Under the pieces are notes generated by a model, which was not told the origin of the DNA, ran no database searches, and was given only the letters and a program-made list of their open reading frames with translations. Positions 43,154-51,739 of a DNA stretch of 64,000 nucleotides are shown here, piece by piece. The DNA comes from Neisseria flavescens (GTDB lineage Bacteria > Pseudomonadota > Gammaproteobacteria > Burkholderiales > Neisseriaceae). Position 1 is the stretch's first letter; every line of letters begins with the position of its first letter. Both the position numbers and the translations under genes were made by a program. Location of the stretch: NCBI RefSeq assembly GCF_005221285.1, contig NZ_CP039886.1, forward strand, positions 806,001-870,000, in the 5' to 3' direction.

Positions 43154-45994
43154 TTATTTGGATTTTTTGGGCGGCTTGGTGTTTTCGCTTTCTATTGCCT
43201 TTCGGTATAGGTCAAACAGGAAGGCGGTGCGTTCGGCTTCGTCGTCGGTGTTTTTGCCTGTTTTGTAGCCGTAGGCTTTATCGACTGCCTTGTCGAGGGC
43301 GGCGTGGGCTTTGTCTAGGGCGGTATAGCCTGCGTCGGGCGCATAGAGTTCGGCGAGGGTCGGCTCGGGCAAACCGGCTTCCCGCGCTTCTCGGCGGTAT
43401 TGTCCGCGCGCGTCGAGGACGGCTTGGGCGGCGGCTTCGACGGCGGCGCGGGTCGGGTCGGGGCGGTCGTTTTCAGACGGCATCCGGCAGCTTTCGGGGA
43501 ATGGGAAGTTGTTGTACACGACGGTATTGGAATAGCGGTAATCGCTTTTCAGACGGCCGGCAACGGTACGCATAAAGGCGTTGTGCATGGTGGAGCTGAG
43601 GATGCCGAAGTGGTAGAGGGTGGCGTTTGGAAGGGTAAATACCAAATCGCTGACAACTGTTTCAAACGACAGATAACCGATGGGGATGAAACGGCGGCTT
43701 TCGGATGAAACGCGTGGAATAATCAGGAAATTGCCGTCTGAAGGCTGGCGGACTTTTTGAAAAAGCCACGGGGTTGCTGCATCTTTTTGAGTTTGTTTGT
43801 CGCTGCTGGCTTCGCGCATGGCTTTGACCGCCTGAATACGGGCTTGAACTTGGGGCATCTGTTTCAAGTCATGGTTGCGTTTAACATCGGGGACGCCGTG
43901 AAACCACAGGCACCAACGGGTTTTGCCGTTGATAAATTCCTCTGCGCCGACAAAGGGGCGGGTGTATTGTTCCGCCAAGGGTTCGGCGGCAATCAGGGCG
44001 TCTTTTTCGGCGGTTGAGAGGATAAGGTTGCCGCCGTCGGTTGGCTTATTACCATAAAGCATTTCAATTTCCCCGCTGATTTGGCTTCTGCGCTTGGCAA
44101 TAATCAAATCGGGCGCGTCAATCAGATACGGATTGATGTTGGCCGCGGTGTGTTTTACGGGTTCGCCTTTGATGTCGGGATAGTCGTAGAGGGTTTTTTC
44201 AGACGGCATTTGCGGCTTTTGGCGGAAGCCGACGATGATGCAGTGGACGGCGGCTTTGCCTGCGGCTTGGCTCGTCCATTGGAAGGTGCGGTGGGCAAAG
44301 TGGATTTCGATGCCTTGGTTTAAAAGGCTGCCCCAGAGGATTTCGACCTGCTGGCCTTGGCAGATGGAATTGGTGGAAACAAATGCCGTCTGAACTTGGG
44401 GATTCTGTGCCATGATGCCGGCGGCTTTGACGTACCAGTTGCAGACGTAATCCAACAGGCCGTAGCCTTTGATATGGCCGCAGATGCTTTCGAGGTCGTT
44501 TTTCTGCTCTTTGGTTTGGTAGGTCGAGCCAATAAAGGGGGGATTGCCGAAGATGTAGTCCGCCGCCTGCCAAGGTGTGCGGAGGCTGTTGGCGTGGATG
44601 ATTTCGGCGGCGTCTTCGAGCGGCAGCGTATGGCAGGCGACTTCGCCGTCGAAGCGGATTTGCGTGCGGATGTTGCATTGGTGGTTTTTGAGCCACATGG
44701 CGGTGCGGGCGATGAGGACGGCAAATTCGTCTATTTCGATGCCGTGAAACTGTTTCAGACGGCATTGGACGGACGGGCTGTCGAACAGGCCGCCTGCTTT
44801 GTCTTTGAGCGCTTCGGCGATGATGTCGTCTTCAAGGGCGCGGATGCGGTCGTAGGCGACGATAAGGAAGTTGCCGCAGCCGCAGGCCGGGTCGAGGAAT
44901 TGCAGGTTTTGGATTTTTTGGTAGAAGGCGGCGAGTTTTTTGGCTTTGTCGCGTTTGAGGGCTTTGACGGCTTCAAATTCGGCACGCAGGTTTTCTAAAA
45001 AAAGGCCGTTGATGACTTTGTCGATGTTGGCGGCTTCGGTGTAGTGTGCGCCTGCTTCGCGCCGCTCTTGCGCGTCCATGACGGATTGGAAGAGCGTGCC
45101 GAAGATTTCTGGACTGATATTGCGCCAGTCGAAATTGCCGCAGTCGATTAAGGCGCGGTGCTGCTTGGCGGTGAAGTCGAAGGTGCGCAGGCGTTCTTTA
45201 AACAGGCCGCCGTTGACGTATTCGAAACCTTTAAATTTTTCGCTTTGGGTCTTGCTGCGCTTTTGGTCGGGTGTGTTGAGAAATTCAAAGAGTTGGTTGA
45301 GCTTGTCGCCGAGCGTGTCGGCTTCTTTGCAGCTTTCTAAAAAGTCTTGAAAGAGATAGTTGCGCTGGAAAACGGCGCTGTCGTCGGCAAAAAAGAGGAA
45401 AAGCAGGCGCGTGATGAAGAGGCGCAGCTCGTGTTCTTCGTAAATGCCTTCTTCTTTGAGCGCGTCGTGCAGCCTGCCGATGGCCGCCGCCGCTTGAATG
45501 TTGGCTTCTTCTTGAATTTGGCGGACTTTGGCTTCGATGCCGAACATGAAGTCGAAAACGCCGCGCGTGATGTATTCGGGCAATTCTTCCAAAGGGAACT
45601 GCCATTGGTTTTCCGTGCCTTCTTCAGGTACGCGGCGGTAAAGGTGGAAATGGGCAAAATCGCTGACGGCGTAATATTCGGGCAGCGCGGAGGGCTTGGT
45701 GCGCCCGATTTCCTGCAAATAACGCTCCGCCTGCTCTTTGGCCTTGGTCAGGTTTTTGTTGGCGGATTTGTGTTCGGCAAGGAAGATGCCCTCCCAAAAT
45801 ATATCGACGAATTGGGTGTTGTCGGCAGGGTCTTTGACGGGGTATTCGAAGTGGGCGACGTTTTTGCGGTCGATGCCGAAAATGGCGAAAAATTCGTTCC
45901 AGAAGGTGTCTTTCTCGCGGCGTTCGTCGGTTTGGTCTTTGTAGTAGGCGGCGAAGTTTTGTGCGGCGGTTTGGAGTTGGAGCAGGGTTTTCAT
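43154..45994 (-). CDS. Type IIL (MmeI-family) restriction-modification fusion enzyme
   Basis: 946 residues. The N-terminal nuclease core shows Asp64-x9-Glu74-x-Lys76 (VDIFWEGIFLAEHK), the same D-x9-ExK spacing as MmeI. A helical linker follows, then a gamma-class adenine methyltransferase with motif I FLDPACGCGNFL (about 365) and catalytic motif NPPF (about 485), and a C-terminal target-recognition region. One chain cuts DNA at a distance and methylates one strand, so no separate methylase or specificity gene is needed. NmeAIII of N. meningitidis belongs to this family; the recognition sequence here cannot be read from the protein. The coding frame is full length, and the N-terminus MKTLLQLQTAAQNF is typical. 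Confidence 0.9.
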   Translation of the reverse strand: MKTLLQLQTAAQNFAAYYKDQTDERREKDTFWNEFFAIFGIDRKNVAHFEYPVKDPADNTQFVDIFWEGIFLAEHKSANKNLTKAKEQAERYLQEIGRTKPSALPEYYAVSDFAHFHLYRRVPEEGTENQWQFPLEELPEYITRGVFDFMFGIEAKVRQIQEEANIQAAAAIGRLHDALKEEGIYEEHELRLFITRLLFLFFADDSAVFQRNYLFQDFLESCKEADTLGDKLNQLFEFLNTPDQKRSKTQSEKFKGFEYVNGGLFKERLRTFDFTAKQHRALIDCGNFDWRNISPEIFGTLFQSVMDAQERREAGAHYTEAANIDKVINGLFLENLRAEFEAVKALKRDKAKKLAAFYQKIQNLQFLDPACGCGNFLIVAYDRIRALEDDIIAEALKDKAGGLFDSPSVQCRLKQFHGIEIDEFAVLIARTAMWLKNHQCNIRTQIRFDGEVACHTLPLEDAAEIIHANSLRTPWQAADYIFGNPPFIGSTYQTKEQKNDLESICGHIKGYGLLDYVCNWYVKAAGIMAQNPQVQTAFVSTNSICQGQQVEILWGSLLNQGIEIHFAHRTFQWTSQAAGKAAVHCIIVGFRQKPQMPSEKTLYDYPDIKGEPVKHTAANINPYLIDAPDLIIAKRRSQISGEIEMLYGNKPTDGGNLILSTAEKDALIAAEPLAEQYTRPFVGAEEFINGKTRWCLWFHGVPDVKRNHDLKQMPQVQARIQAVKAMREASSDKQTQKDAATPWLFQKVRQPSDGNFLIIPRVSSESRRFIPIGYLSFETVVSDLVFTLPNATLYHFGILSSTMHNAFMRTVAGRLKSDYRYSNTVVYNNFPFPESCRMPSENDRPDPTRAAVEAAAQAVLDARGQYRREAREAGLPEPTLAELYAPDAGYTALDKAHAALDKAVDKAYGYKTGKNTDDEAERTAFLFDLYRKAIESENTKPPKKSK

Positions 45995-46055
45995 GACTTT
46001 ATGGAATGAATGTATTGTGGAAACGGATGGGGCGTTATTATAACGGTTTGCGTTA

Positions 46056-46092
46056 AAAAGGTCGTCTGAAACCTCTTTTCAGACGACCTTTC
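46056..46092 (-). terminator. Inverted repeat in the GGTCGTCTGAA dialect
   Basis: AAAAGGTCGTCTGAAA and TTTCAGACGACCTTT form the stem. Both arms carry AGGTCGTCTGAA (the AG-mucDUS dialect of the N. mucosa/sicca group) rather than AGGCCGTCTGAA. It ends the small Cys-rich gene and lies upstream of the R-M gene. Confidence 0.75.
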
Positions 46093-46112
46093 TTCTTTCC
46101 GGTTATCCATAT

Positions 46113-46241
46113 TTAACCGCAACCGCCGCATTTGCCGCAGCCGCTGCTGTAATCGCGTTTTTTCGGTTTGAACACGAATTTTCGCAAGAGGAAGAATACG
46201 CAGGCGAGCATAATCAAGCCGACGATAATATATTGAGTCAT
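46113..46241 (-). CDS. 42-residue Cys-rich membrane protein (FeoB-associated-type)
   Basis: A small gene encoding MTQYIIVGLIMLACVFFLLR as a single membrane helix, then a basic stretch FKPKKRDYSS and the tail GCGKCGGCG-stop. This layout (short N-terminal helix, basic linker, CxxC-type glycine/cysteine tail) fits the FeoB-associated Cys-rich protein family, thought to be linked to iron handling. No feoA or feoB lies nearby, so the link is by family only. It has its own downstream terminator. The cysteines could bind a metal or cluster. Confidence 0.7.
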   Translation of the reverse strand: MTQYIIVGLIMLACVFFLLRKFVFKPKKRDYSSGCGKCGGCG

Positions 46242-46561
46242 ATAGATTATTGAAAAAACGTGAGAAGTGTGACGAATGTGCGGCGCATTTGAAAGATTGG
46301 TTATGACTGGCTATTTGCCTCTTCTTTCGATAAGTGCGGTTTGTTTTGAATACTGTTATTGTTTCCGCTAATGATAAGGCGTATTAATATAAAATCAAAT
46401 GTAACAAGATAAACTAAAAAGCTGAAATCCTTTTATCATTAGGGTTTCAGCCTTTTTATGCACTCAACAAACTGAAGGCCGTCTGAAAACTTTCAGACGG
46501 CCTTCAAAATAAAAAACCGAATCAAATCGGTTTTTATTCCCATTCAGGGAAAGACTCTAAA
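46242..46561. other. Intergenic region between hupB and the Cys-rich gene
   Basis: 320 bases with three successive hairpins downstream of hupB: 46509-46537 (AAAAAACCGA/TCGGTTTTT), 46475-46506 (inverted AG-DUS) and 46418-46458 (AAAAGCTGAAA/TTTCAGCCTTTTT). The rest shows no gene. It also contains AAGTGCGGT at 46332. Confidence 0.6.
46475..46506 (-). terminator. Inverted AG-DUS terminator downstream of hupB
   Basis: GAAGGCCGTCTGAAAACTTTCAGACGGCCTTC, followed on the minus strand by further hairpins, forming a strong multiple terminator after a highly expressed gene. Confidence 0.8.
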
Positions 46562-46831
46562 TTACAGAGCGTCTTTCAATGCTTTACCGGCACGGAATTT
46601 AGGAGTTTTAGCGGCAGCAATAGTCAAAGGCTCGCCGGTTTTAGGGTTGCGGCCTTGACGTTCGGCGCGTTCGCCGACGTAGAAAGTACCGAAACCGACC
46701 AGAGTAACAGTGTCGCCGTTTTTCAATGCGTTGGTTACGGCATTAGTAGTAGCATCCAAAGCTTTTTGCGCAGCAGATTTGGAAATGCCGGCTTCTTGAG
46801 CAATTGCTTCGATCAATTCAGACTTGTTCAC
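46562..46831 (-). CDS. hupB: DNA-binding protein HU-beta
   Basis: 89 residues, standard HU length. The DNA-binding arm is GERAERQGRNPKTGEPLTIAA, and the dimer core KSELIEAIAQEAGISKSAAQKALDA. HU bends and compacts DNA as a dimer. I chose the GTG start (GTGAACAAGTCTGAA) preceded by AGGAAGGG at 8 bases, since HU proteins begin MNKSEL; the frame extends 20 codons upstream without family support. It stands upstream of a triple hairpin and downstream of lon on the same strand, an order shared with other proteobacteria. Confidence 0.95.
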   Translation of the reverse strand: MNKSELIEAIAQEAGISKSAAQKALDATTNAVTNALKNGDTVTLVGFGTFYVGERAERQGRNPKTGEPLTIAAAKTPKFRAGKALKDAL

Positions 46832-47016
46832 AATTAGTCCCTTCCTATCGTAAAAAATGATGAAATGCCCGAATACTCGGGGCTTAAGCACTTTTAAAGC
46901 ACATACGCACTTTATAGCAATTCTGAAATTATCATGTCAAGTAAAAGATGTGGAATTGCCCTATTTTTGTGGCATTCAGGGCAAAACCACATTTTTTGCA
47001 ACATCAGACGGCCAAC

Positions 47017-49476
47017 TTAATGCTTGGTTGCTTTTGTTCTTGACTTCGCCTTAGAAGTTTGCGGGGTCTCGGCAACCGCCAATTCAGCCGCCCATTGCTC
47101 AGGCTGAGTTTCCAAGCCTAAAGCCAACACTTCATCAATCCATTTGACCGGATGAATGGTCAGACCGGTTTTGACATTTTCAGGGATTTCTTCCAAATCT
47201 TTGACGTTGTCTTTTGGAATCAATACATGCTTGATCCCGCCGCGCAAAGCAGCCAACAGTTTTTCCTTCAAACCGCCGATCGGCAAGACTTCGCCACGCA
47301 AAGTGATTTCGCCGGTCATCGCCACGTCCGCACGCACCGGAATTTTGGTGAAGGCAGAAACCATCGCCAAAGTCATAGCGATACCTGCGCTTGGGCCGTC
47401 TTTCGGCGTCGCACCTTCAGGCACATGGACGTGAATGTCTTTCTTCTCGTAAAAATCAGGAGCCAAACCCACTGATTCAGCACGGGAACGGACAACCGAC
47501 CATGCGGCCGATACCGATTCTTTCATGACATCGCCCAGTTGGCCGGTACATTGAATCGTACCTTTGCCCGGCAATGCAACCGCCTCAACAGTCAACAACT
47601 CGCCACCGACTTCGGTCCAAGCCAAACCGGTTACCTGACCGATACGGTTTTCACTTTCGGCCACACCATAGTCGAAACGGCGTACGCCCAGATAGTCATG
47701 CAGATTTTTCTCGGTAACTTTAATCGCTTTAGGCTTGGCCTTGCTTACTGTTTTGGATTTGGACGCTTTTTTCTTGTCCTCATTCAAGGTAACCTGCATG
47801 ACCACTTTACGGCAAATTTTGGCAATTTCGCGATCCAACGAGCGGACACCGGCCTCGCGGGTGTAGTAACGGATAATATCGCGCACCGCACTTTCATCAA
47901 CCACCAACTCACCCTCTTTCACACCATTGCGCTTCATTTGTTTCGGCACAAGGTATTGCATGGCGATATTGATTTTTTCGTCTTCCGTATAACCGGACAG
48001 ACGGATAATTTCCATACGGTCAAGCAGCGGAGTCGGGATATTCAAGCTGTTTGAAGTGGCAATAAACATCACATCGCTCAAATCATAATCGACTTCGGCA
48101 TAGTGGTCGGCGAACTTGTTGTTTTGCTCAGGATCCAGCACCTCAAGCAAAGCACTGGCCGGATCGCCGCGGAAATCGCTGCCCATCTTGTCGATTTCAT
48201 CAAGCAGGAATAATGGGTTTTTCACGCCGGCTTTCGCCATGTTTTGCAGGATTTTGCCCGGCATAGAGCCGATATAGGTACGGCGGTGGCCGCGGATTTC
48301 GCTTTCATCACGCACGCCGCCCAACGCCATACGCACATATTGGCGGCCTGTCGCTTTGGCAATCGATTCACCCAAGGAAGTTTTACCCACCCCCGGAGGA
48401 CCCACCAGACACAAAATCGGACCTTTGAGCTTGTCCATACGTTTTTGAACGGCCAAATATTCCAAAATCCGCTCTTTGACTTTTTCCAAACCATAGTGGT
48501 CTGCATTCAAAATCAAATCAGCCTTGGCAATATCTTTGCTGACACGGGATTTTTTCTTCCATGGCAGCTCAAGCAAAGTATCGATATAGTTGCGCACGAC
48601 GGTCGATTCCGCAGACATCGGCGGCATCATTTTCAGTTTTTTCAATTCAGACAGACATTTTTCTTCAGCCTCTTTGCTCATGCCTGCTTCTTTGATTTTG
48701 TTCTCCAGCGCATCCAGCTCGCCGCGCTCGTCTTCTTCGCCCAACTCTTTCTGAATCGCTTTCACTTGCTCATTCAAGTAATACTCGCGTTGGGATTTTT
48801 CCATTTGACGTTTCACGCGGCCACGGATGCGTTTCTCGACCTGCATAATGTCGAGTTCGGCTTCCAACTGCGCCAGCAGAAATTCCAAACGGTCAACAAT
48901 GCCGGCAGTCTCCAATACATATTGACGCTGCTCCAATTTCAGCTGCAAATGCGCGGCAACGGTATCGGCAAGGCGGCTGTTGTCATCAATGCTGCTGATG
49001 GTACTGATGACTTCGGCAGGGATTTTTTTGTTCAACTTCGCATATTGCTCAAATTGAGTCAGCAGAGTACGGCGCAAGGCCTCAATTTCAGGATTGTCCT
49101 TGTCGCTATTCTCATCAATCGCCTCAACATGAGACAAAAACAATCCGCCTGTTTCATCAACCGTCAACGCGCGCGCACGACGGATACCTTCTACCAATAC
49201 TTTAACGGTGCCGTCAGGCAGCTTCAAAACCTGCAAAACTTGGGCGACTGTACCGGTCTGGTGCAAGTCTTCAGCTTTAGGGTCTTCTGTATTAGGGTCA
49301 AGCTGGGCCAACAGGAAAACCGGATCATCATTGGCCATTGCCGTCTCAAGGGCCGCAATCGATTTAGGACGACCGACGAACAGCGGCAATACCATATGCG
49401 GATACACCACGACATCGCGTAAAGGCAAGGTAGCCAGCGCACTGTATTCCTCGAAATATTTGTCTTTTGTCGGCAT
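47017..49476 (-). CDS. lon: ATP-dependent protease La (Lon)
   Basis: 819 residues. The N-terminal substrate-binding LAN domain (ATLPLRDVVVYPHMVLPLFVG) is followed by a coiled coil, the AAA+ module (Walker A GPPGVGKTSLG; Walker B PLFLLDEIDKMG) and the serine-lysine protease domain with catalytic Ser in KDGPSAGIAMTLA. A basic tail (SKAKSRTKATKH) follows. Lon degrades damaged and regulatory proteins. The ATG giving MPTKDKYFEEY is chosen; a TTG five codons upstream extends the frame. hupB lies 185 bases downstream. Confidence 0.96.
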   Translation of the reverse strand: MPTKDKYFEEYSALATLPLRDVVVYPHMVLPLFVGRPKSIAALETAMANDDPVFLLAQLDPNTEDPKAEDLHQTGTVAQVLQVLKLPDGTVKVLVEGIRRARALTVDETGGLFLSHVEAIDENSDKDNPEIEALRRTLLTQFEQYAKLNKKIPAEVISTISSIDDNSRLADTVAAHLQLKLEQRQYVLETAGIVDRLEFLLAQLEAELDIMQVEKRIRGRVKRQMEKSQREYYLNEQVKAIQKELGEEDERGELDALENKIKEAGMSKEAEEKCLSELKKLKMMPPMSAESTVVRNYIDTLLELPWKKKSRVSKDIAKADLILNADHYGLEKVKERILEYLAVQKRMDKLKGPILCLVGPPGVGKTSLGESIAKATGRQYVRMALGGVRDESEIRGHRRTYIGSMPGKILQNMAKAGVKNPLFLLDEIDKMGSDFRGDPASALLEVLDPEQNNKFADHYAEVDYDLSDVMFIATSNSLNIPTPLLDRMEIIRLSGYTEDEKINIAMQYLVPKQMKRNGVKEGELVVDESAVRDIIRYYTREAGVRSLDREIAKICRKVVMQVTLNEDKKKASKSKTVSKAKPKAIKVTEKNLHDYLGVRRFDYGVAESENRIGQVTGLAWTEVGGELLTVEAVALPGKGTIQCTGQLGDVMKESVSAAWSVVRSRAESVGLAPDFYEKKDIHVHVPEGATPKDGPSAGIAMTLAMVSAFTKIPVRADVAMTGEITLRGEVLPIGGLKEKLLAALRGGIKHVLIPKDNVKDLEEIPENVKTGLTIHPVKWIDEVLALGLETQPEQWAAELAVAETPQTSKAKSRTKATKH

Positions 49477-49635
49477 AGTTAGAAATCTCAATCATTGTTA
49501 AATCAGAATGTAGCTCAAAATTGGGCTGAAGCGCTGCATTTCAAGACTTGAAAACAGCTTATCCGCACCTATTTTCGAAAACATCATTTTTAATAGCCCG
49601 ATATGAACGTTTACGATAAAATATATCGGATTTCG

Positions 49636-49667
49636 GGCTGTCTGAAAACTTTTCAGACAGCCCGAGC
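49636..49667. repeat. Inverted repeat with GGCTGTCTGAA arms before ybeD
   Basis: CGGGCTGTCTGAAAA and TTTTCAGACAGCCCG form a perfect stem. Each arm differs from the usual uptake sequence by one base (GCTGTCTGAA for GCCGTCTGAA), and because both arms changed together the stem is kept. It lies in the lon-ybeD divergent promoter region. Confidence 0.65.
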
Positions 49668-49689
49668 AAACCAAACAAGGCAGTAAACC

Positions 49690-49965
49690 ATGACAGACTC
49701 AACTGAAAAAAAATCACTGATTGAATTTCCCTGCACTTTCCCCTTGAAAGTTATGGGCGCAGTTCATCCCGAATTTGAATCCGCCATCTTGGAAACCGTG
49801 CGCAAACACGCTCCTGATACCGAGCCGCACCACATTACTACGCGCCCAAGCAGCAAAGGCAACTACACCGGCGCAACCGTCAAAGTAAATGTCGACAACC
49901 AAGAGCAGCTCGACAATATCTACCGCGACCTGACCTCACACGAATTGGTAAAAGTGGTGCTGTAA
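49690..49965 (+). CDS. ybeD: YbeD/DUF493 family small protein
   Basis: 91 residues with the family pattern IEFPCTFPLKVMGAV near the start and RPSSKGNYTGATVKVNV in the middle; the fold is a ferredoxin-like alpha/beta sandwich resembling the allosteric domain of PhoU/3PGDH-type proteins. E. coli has the same ybeD-lipB order. Its stop codon overlaps the lipB start by one base (TAATG), implying translational coupling. The biochemical function is unknown. Confidence 0.88.
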   Translation: MTDSTEKKSLIEFPCTFPLKVMGAVHPEFESAILETVRKHAPDTEPHHITTRPSSKGNYTGATVKVNVDNQEQLDNIYRDLTSHELVKVVL

Positions 49966-50567
49966 TGAAAATCGTGCACAAAGGCTTGGTCGATTACCTG
50001 CCGACTTTCGAAGCCATGAAGGCATTTAATGCCTCACGTGACGAAAATACCGAAGACGAATTATGGGTGGTCGAACATCCGCCCGTATTTACCCAAGGCT
50101 TGGCCGGCAAACCCGAACACCTCCTCATCCGCGACGATATTCCCGTTGTCCAAATTGACAGAGGCGGTCAAATTACCTATCACGGACCCGGTCAACTGGT
50201 CGTCTATACAATGATCAATTTCAAGCGCCGTAAAACCAGTGTCCGCCATATCGTTTCCGCACTTGAAAACAGCATCATCGCCACCTTGGCAGAATACGGC
50301 ATCGAAGCAGCCGCCGACCCCAAACGTCCCGGCGTTTATGTCGGCGAGCGTAAAATCGCTTCCCTTGGCCTGCGTATCAAAGACGGCTCCGTTTACCACG
50401 GCTTGGCGCTTAATGTGAACATGGATTTAAGTCCGTTTACCCATATCAACCCCTGCGGTTATGCCGGTATGGAAATGACCCAAATTGCCGACTACGTCTC
50501 TCCGGCACCCGGTTTGACAGAAGTTTCAGACAAACTGACCAAGCATTTACAAAAAGAGCTGGTATAA
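49965..50567 (+). CDS. lipB: Octanoyl-[acyl-carrier-protein]:protein N-octanoyltransferase
   Basis: 200 residues. The signature RGGQITYHGPGQLVVY, the catalytic Lys/Cys pair in ASLGLRIKDGSVYHGLALNVN and NPCGYAGMEMT are intact. It transfers octanoyl groups from ACP to lipoyl domains; LipA then inserts sulfur. Substrates include AceF and the lipoyl domain of LpdA encoded in this window. It is coupled to ybeD, and lipA follows after a 129-base gap with uptake sequences. Confidence 0.95.
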   Translation: MKIVHKGLVDYLPTFEAMKAFNASRDENTEDELWVVEHPPVFTQGLAGKPEHLLIRDDIPVVQIDRGGQITYHGPGQLVVYTMINFKRRKTSVRHIVSALENSIIATLAEYGIEAAADPKRPGVYVGERKIASLGLRIKDGSVYHGLALNVNMDLSPFTHINPCGYAGMEMTQIADYVSPAPGLTEVSDKLTKHLQKELV

Positions 50568-50672
50568 GGCCGTCTGAAAATATTCAGCCCCAACGCCACC
50601 TTTTAACTGCCCCTCTGAACCCACAAGCCCTTAGGTCATAAAGACTACGATAAGCTTTTCAGACGGCCTTTA
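50566..50672 (+). repeat. Widely spaced inverted uptake sequences between lipB and lipA
   Basis: AAGGCCGTCTGAAAA (50566) and TTTTCAGACGGCCTT (50656) are separated by about 75 bases. The loop is too long for an efficient terminator, so lipA may still be co-transcribed with lipB. Confidence 0.5.
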
Positions 50673-50696
50673 TAACGACAGAAAGAACACATCACC

Positions 50697-51674
50697 ATGA
50701 GTGAAGAAGTAAAAAATGACCCTAAACGCGGCATCAAACTAAAAGGCGCAGACAAAACTGCACGCATTCCGATTAAAGTTGTTCCATTGGAACAAAAATT
50801 GAAAAAGCCCGAATGGATCCGCGCCAAATTACCGGGCAAGAAATTTTTTGAAATCAAAAATATTCTTCGCGAACAAAAAATGCATACCGTGTGCGAAGAA
50901 GCATCTTGTCCAAATATCAGCGAATGCTTTACCAAGGGTACGGCTACATTCATGATTATGGGCGATATTTGTACCCGCCGCTGCCCGTTCTGCGATGTTG
51001 GCCATGGCCGCCCCAATATGTTGGATCCTGACGAGCCTAAACACTTGGCCGAATCCGTCAAGTCCATGAACCTGCGCTATGTCGTGATTACTTCCGTCGA
51101 CCGTGACGACCTGCGCGATGGCGGCGCCCAACACTTCGCCGACTGCATTAAAGCCATCCGCGAAACCAGCCCGAATACCAAAATTGAAATCCTTGTTCCC
51201 GATTTCCGCGGCCGTCTGGATATCGCACTGGAAATTTTGGCAGAAACACCACCCGACGTGATGAACCACAACTTGGAAACCCATCCAAGCCTGTATAAAA
51301 AAGCCCGTCCGGGTGCCAACTACCAACATTCCCTCGAGCTTCTGCGCCGCTACAAAGAAATGATGCCCCATATCCCGACCAAATCCGGCATCATGGTCGG
51401 CTTGGGTGAAACAGACGAGGACGTACGCGAAATCATGCGCGATATGCGTGCCAACAATATCGAGATGATTACCATCGGCCAATATCTGCAACCTTCAGAC
51501 GGCCACCTGCCCGTCTTGCGCTATGTAACGCCTGACCAATTCAAGGTTTTTGAAAAAGAAGCATACGAATTGGGCTTTACCAATGCCGCCATCGGCGCGA
51601 TGGTACGTTCCAGCTACCACGCCGACGAACAGGCGGCGGAAGCCTTGCGCGAAAGCCACGGCTGTAAACTCTAA
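50697..51674 (+). CDS. lipA: Lipoyl synthase (3' end replaced by the transposon end)
   Basis: 325 residues. The auxiliary cluster cysteines are in CEEASCPNISEC, the radical-SAM cluster in CTRRCPFCDVG, and the serine ligand in MVRSSYHA near the end. LipA inserts two sulfurs into octanoyl-lysine. All functional motifs are present, but the last residues read ESHGCKL-stop. The sequence encoding the expected ending, (E)THGGCSHH-stop, is found 7.7 kb downstream beyond the transposon. The TGT of the Cys codon is the first base triplet of the transposon, and the TAA stop overlaps its terminal repeat. The enzyme is probably active because only the last few, poorly conserved residues are altered. Confidence 0.93.
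   Translation: MSEEVKNDPKRGIKLKGADKTARIPIKVVPLEQKLKKPEWIRAKLPGKKFFEIKNILREQKMHTVCEEASCPNISECFTKGTATFMIMGDICTRRCPFCDVGHGRPNMLDPDEPKHLAESVKSMNLRYVVITSVDRDDLRDGGAQHFADCIKAIRETSPNTKIEILVPDFRGRLDIALEILAETPPDVMNHNLETHPSLYKKARPGANYQHSLELLRRYKEMMPHIPTKSGIMVGLGETDEDVREIMRDMRANNIEMITIGQYLQPSDGHLPVLRYVTPDQFKVFEKEAYELGFTNAAIGAMVRSSYHADEQAAEALRESHGCKL
51649..51662. repeat. Left flanking copy of a 14-bp lipA-end repeat
   Basis: GCGAAAGCCACGGC lies directly before the left transposon end. The right flank (59336-59349) begins with GTGAAACCCACGGC, 12 of 14 identical. Tn7-like elements normally make a 5-bp duplication, so this is longer and imperfect. Confidence 0.65.
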
Positions 51675-51689
51675 CGCTATTTGCGACTA
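51663..51689 (+). repeat. Left terminal inverted repeat
   Basis: Begins TGTAAACTCT and continues with AACGCTATTTGCGACTA. The reverse complement of the right end reads TGTGAATTCC then the same 17 bases: three mismatches in 27. The lipA stop codon uses the TAA at its positions 10-12. Confidence 0.88.
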
Positions 51690-51694
51690 AACAT

Positions 51695-51728
51695 CGCTAT
51701 TTGCGAATTTAACAACGACAAATGCGAC
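51695..51728 (+). repeat. Subterminal TnsB-site-like repeats, left end
   Basis: CGCTATTTGCGA (51695-51706) repeats the terminal core in the same orientation; CGACAAATGCGACT (51715-51728) is a degenerate third copy. Tn7-like elements carry such arrays for transposase binding. Confidence 0.65.
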
Positions 51729-51739
51729 TGGGTGTAAAT

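Noticed and set aside
46332..46340. AAGTGCGGT, identical to the Haemophilus uptake signal core
   Set aside because: A single 9-mer is expected about once in two such windows by chance; no second copy or Haemophilus-like gene supports transfer.
48244..49422. 392-codon open frame opposite lon
   Set aside because: Antisense to the conserved lon gene; no supporting features.
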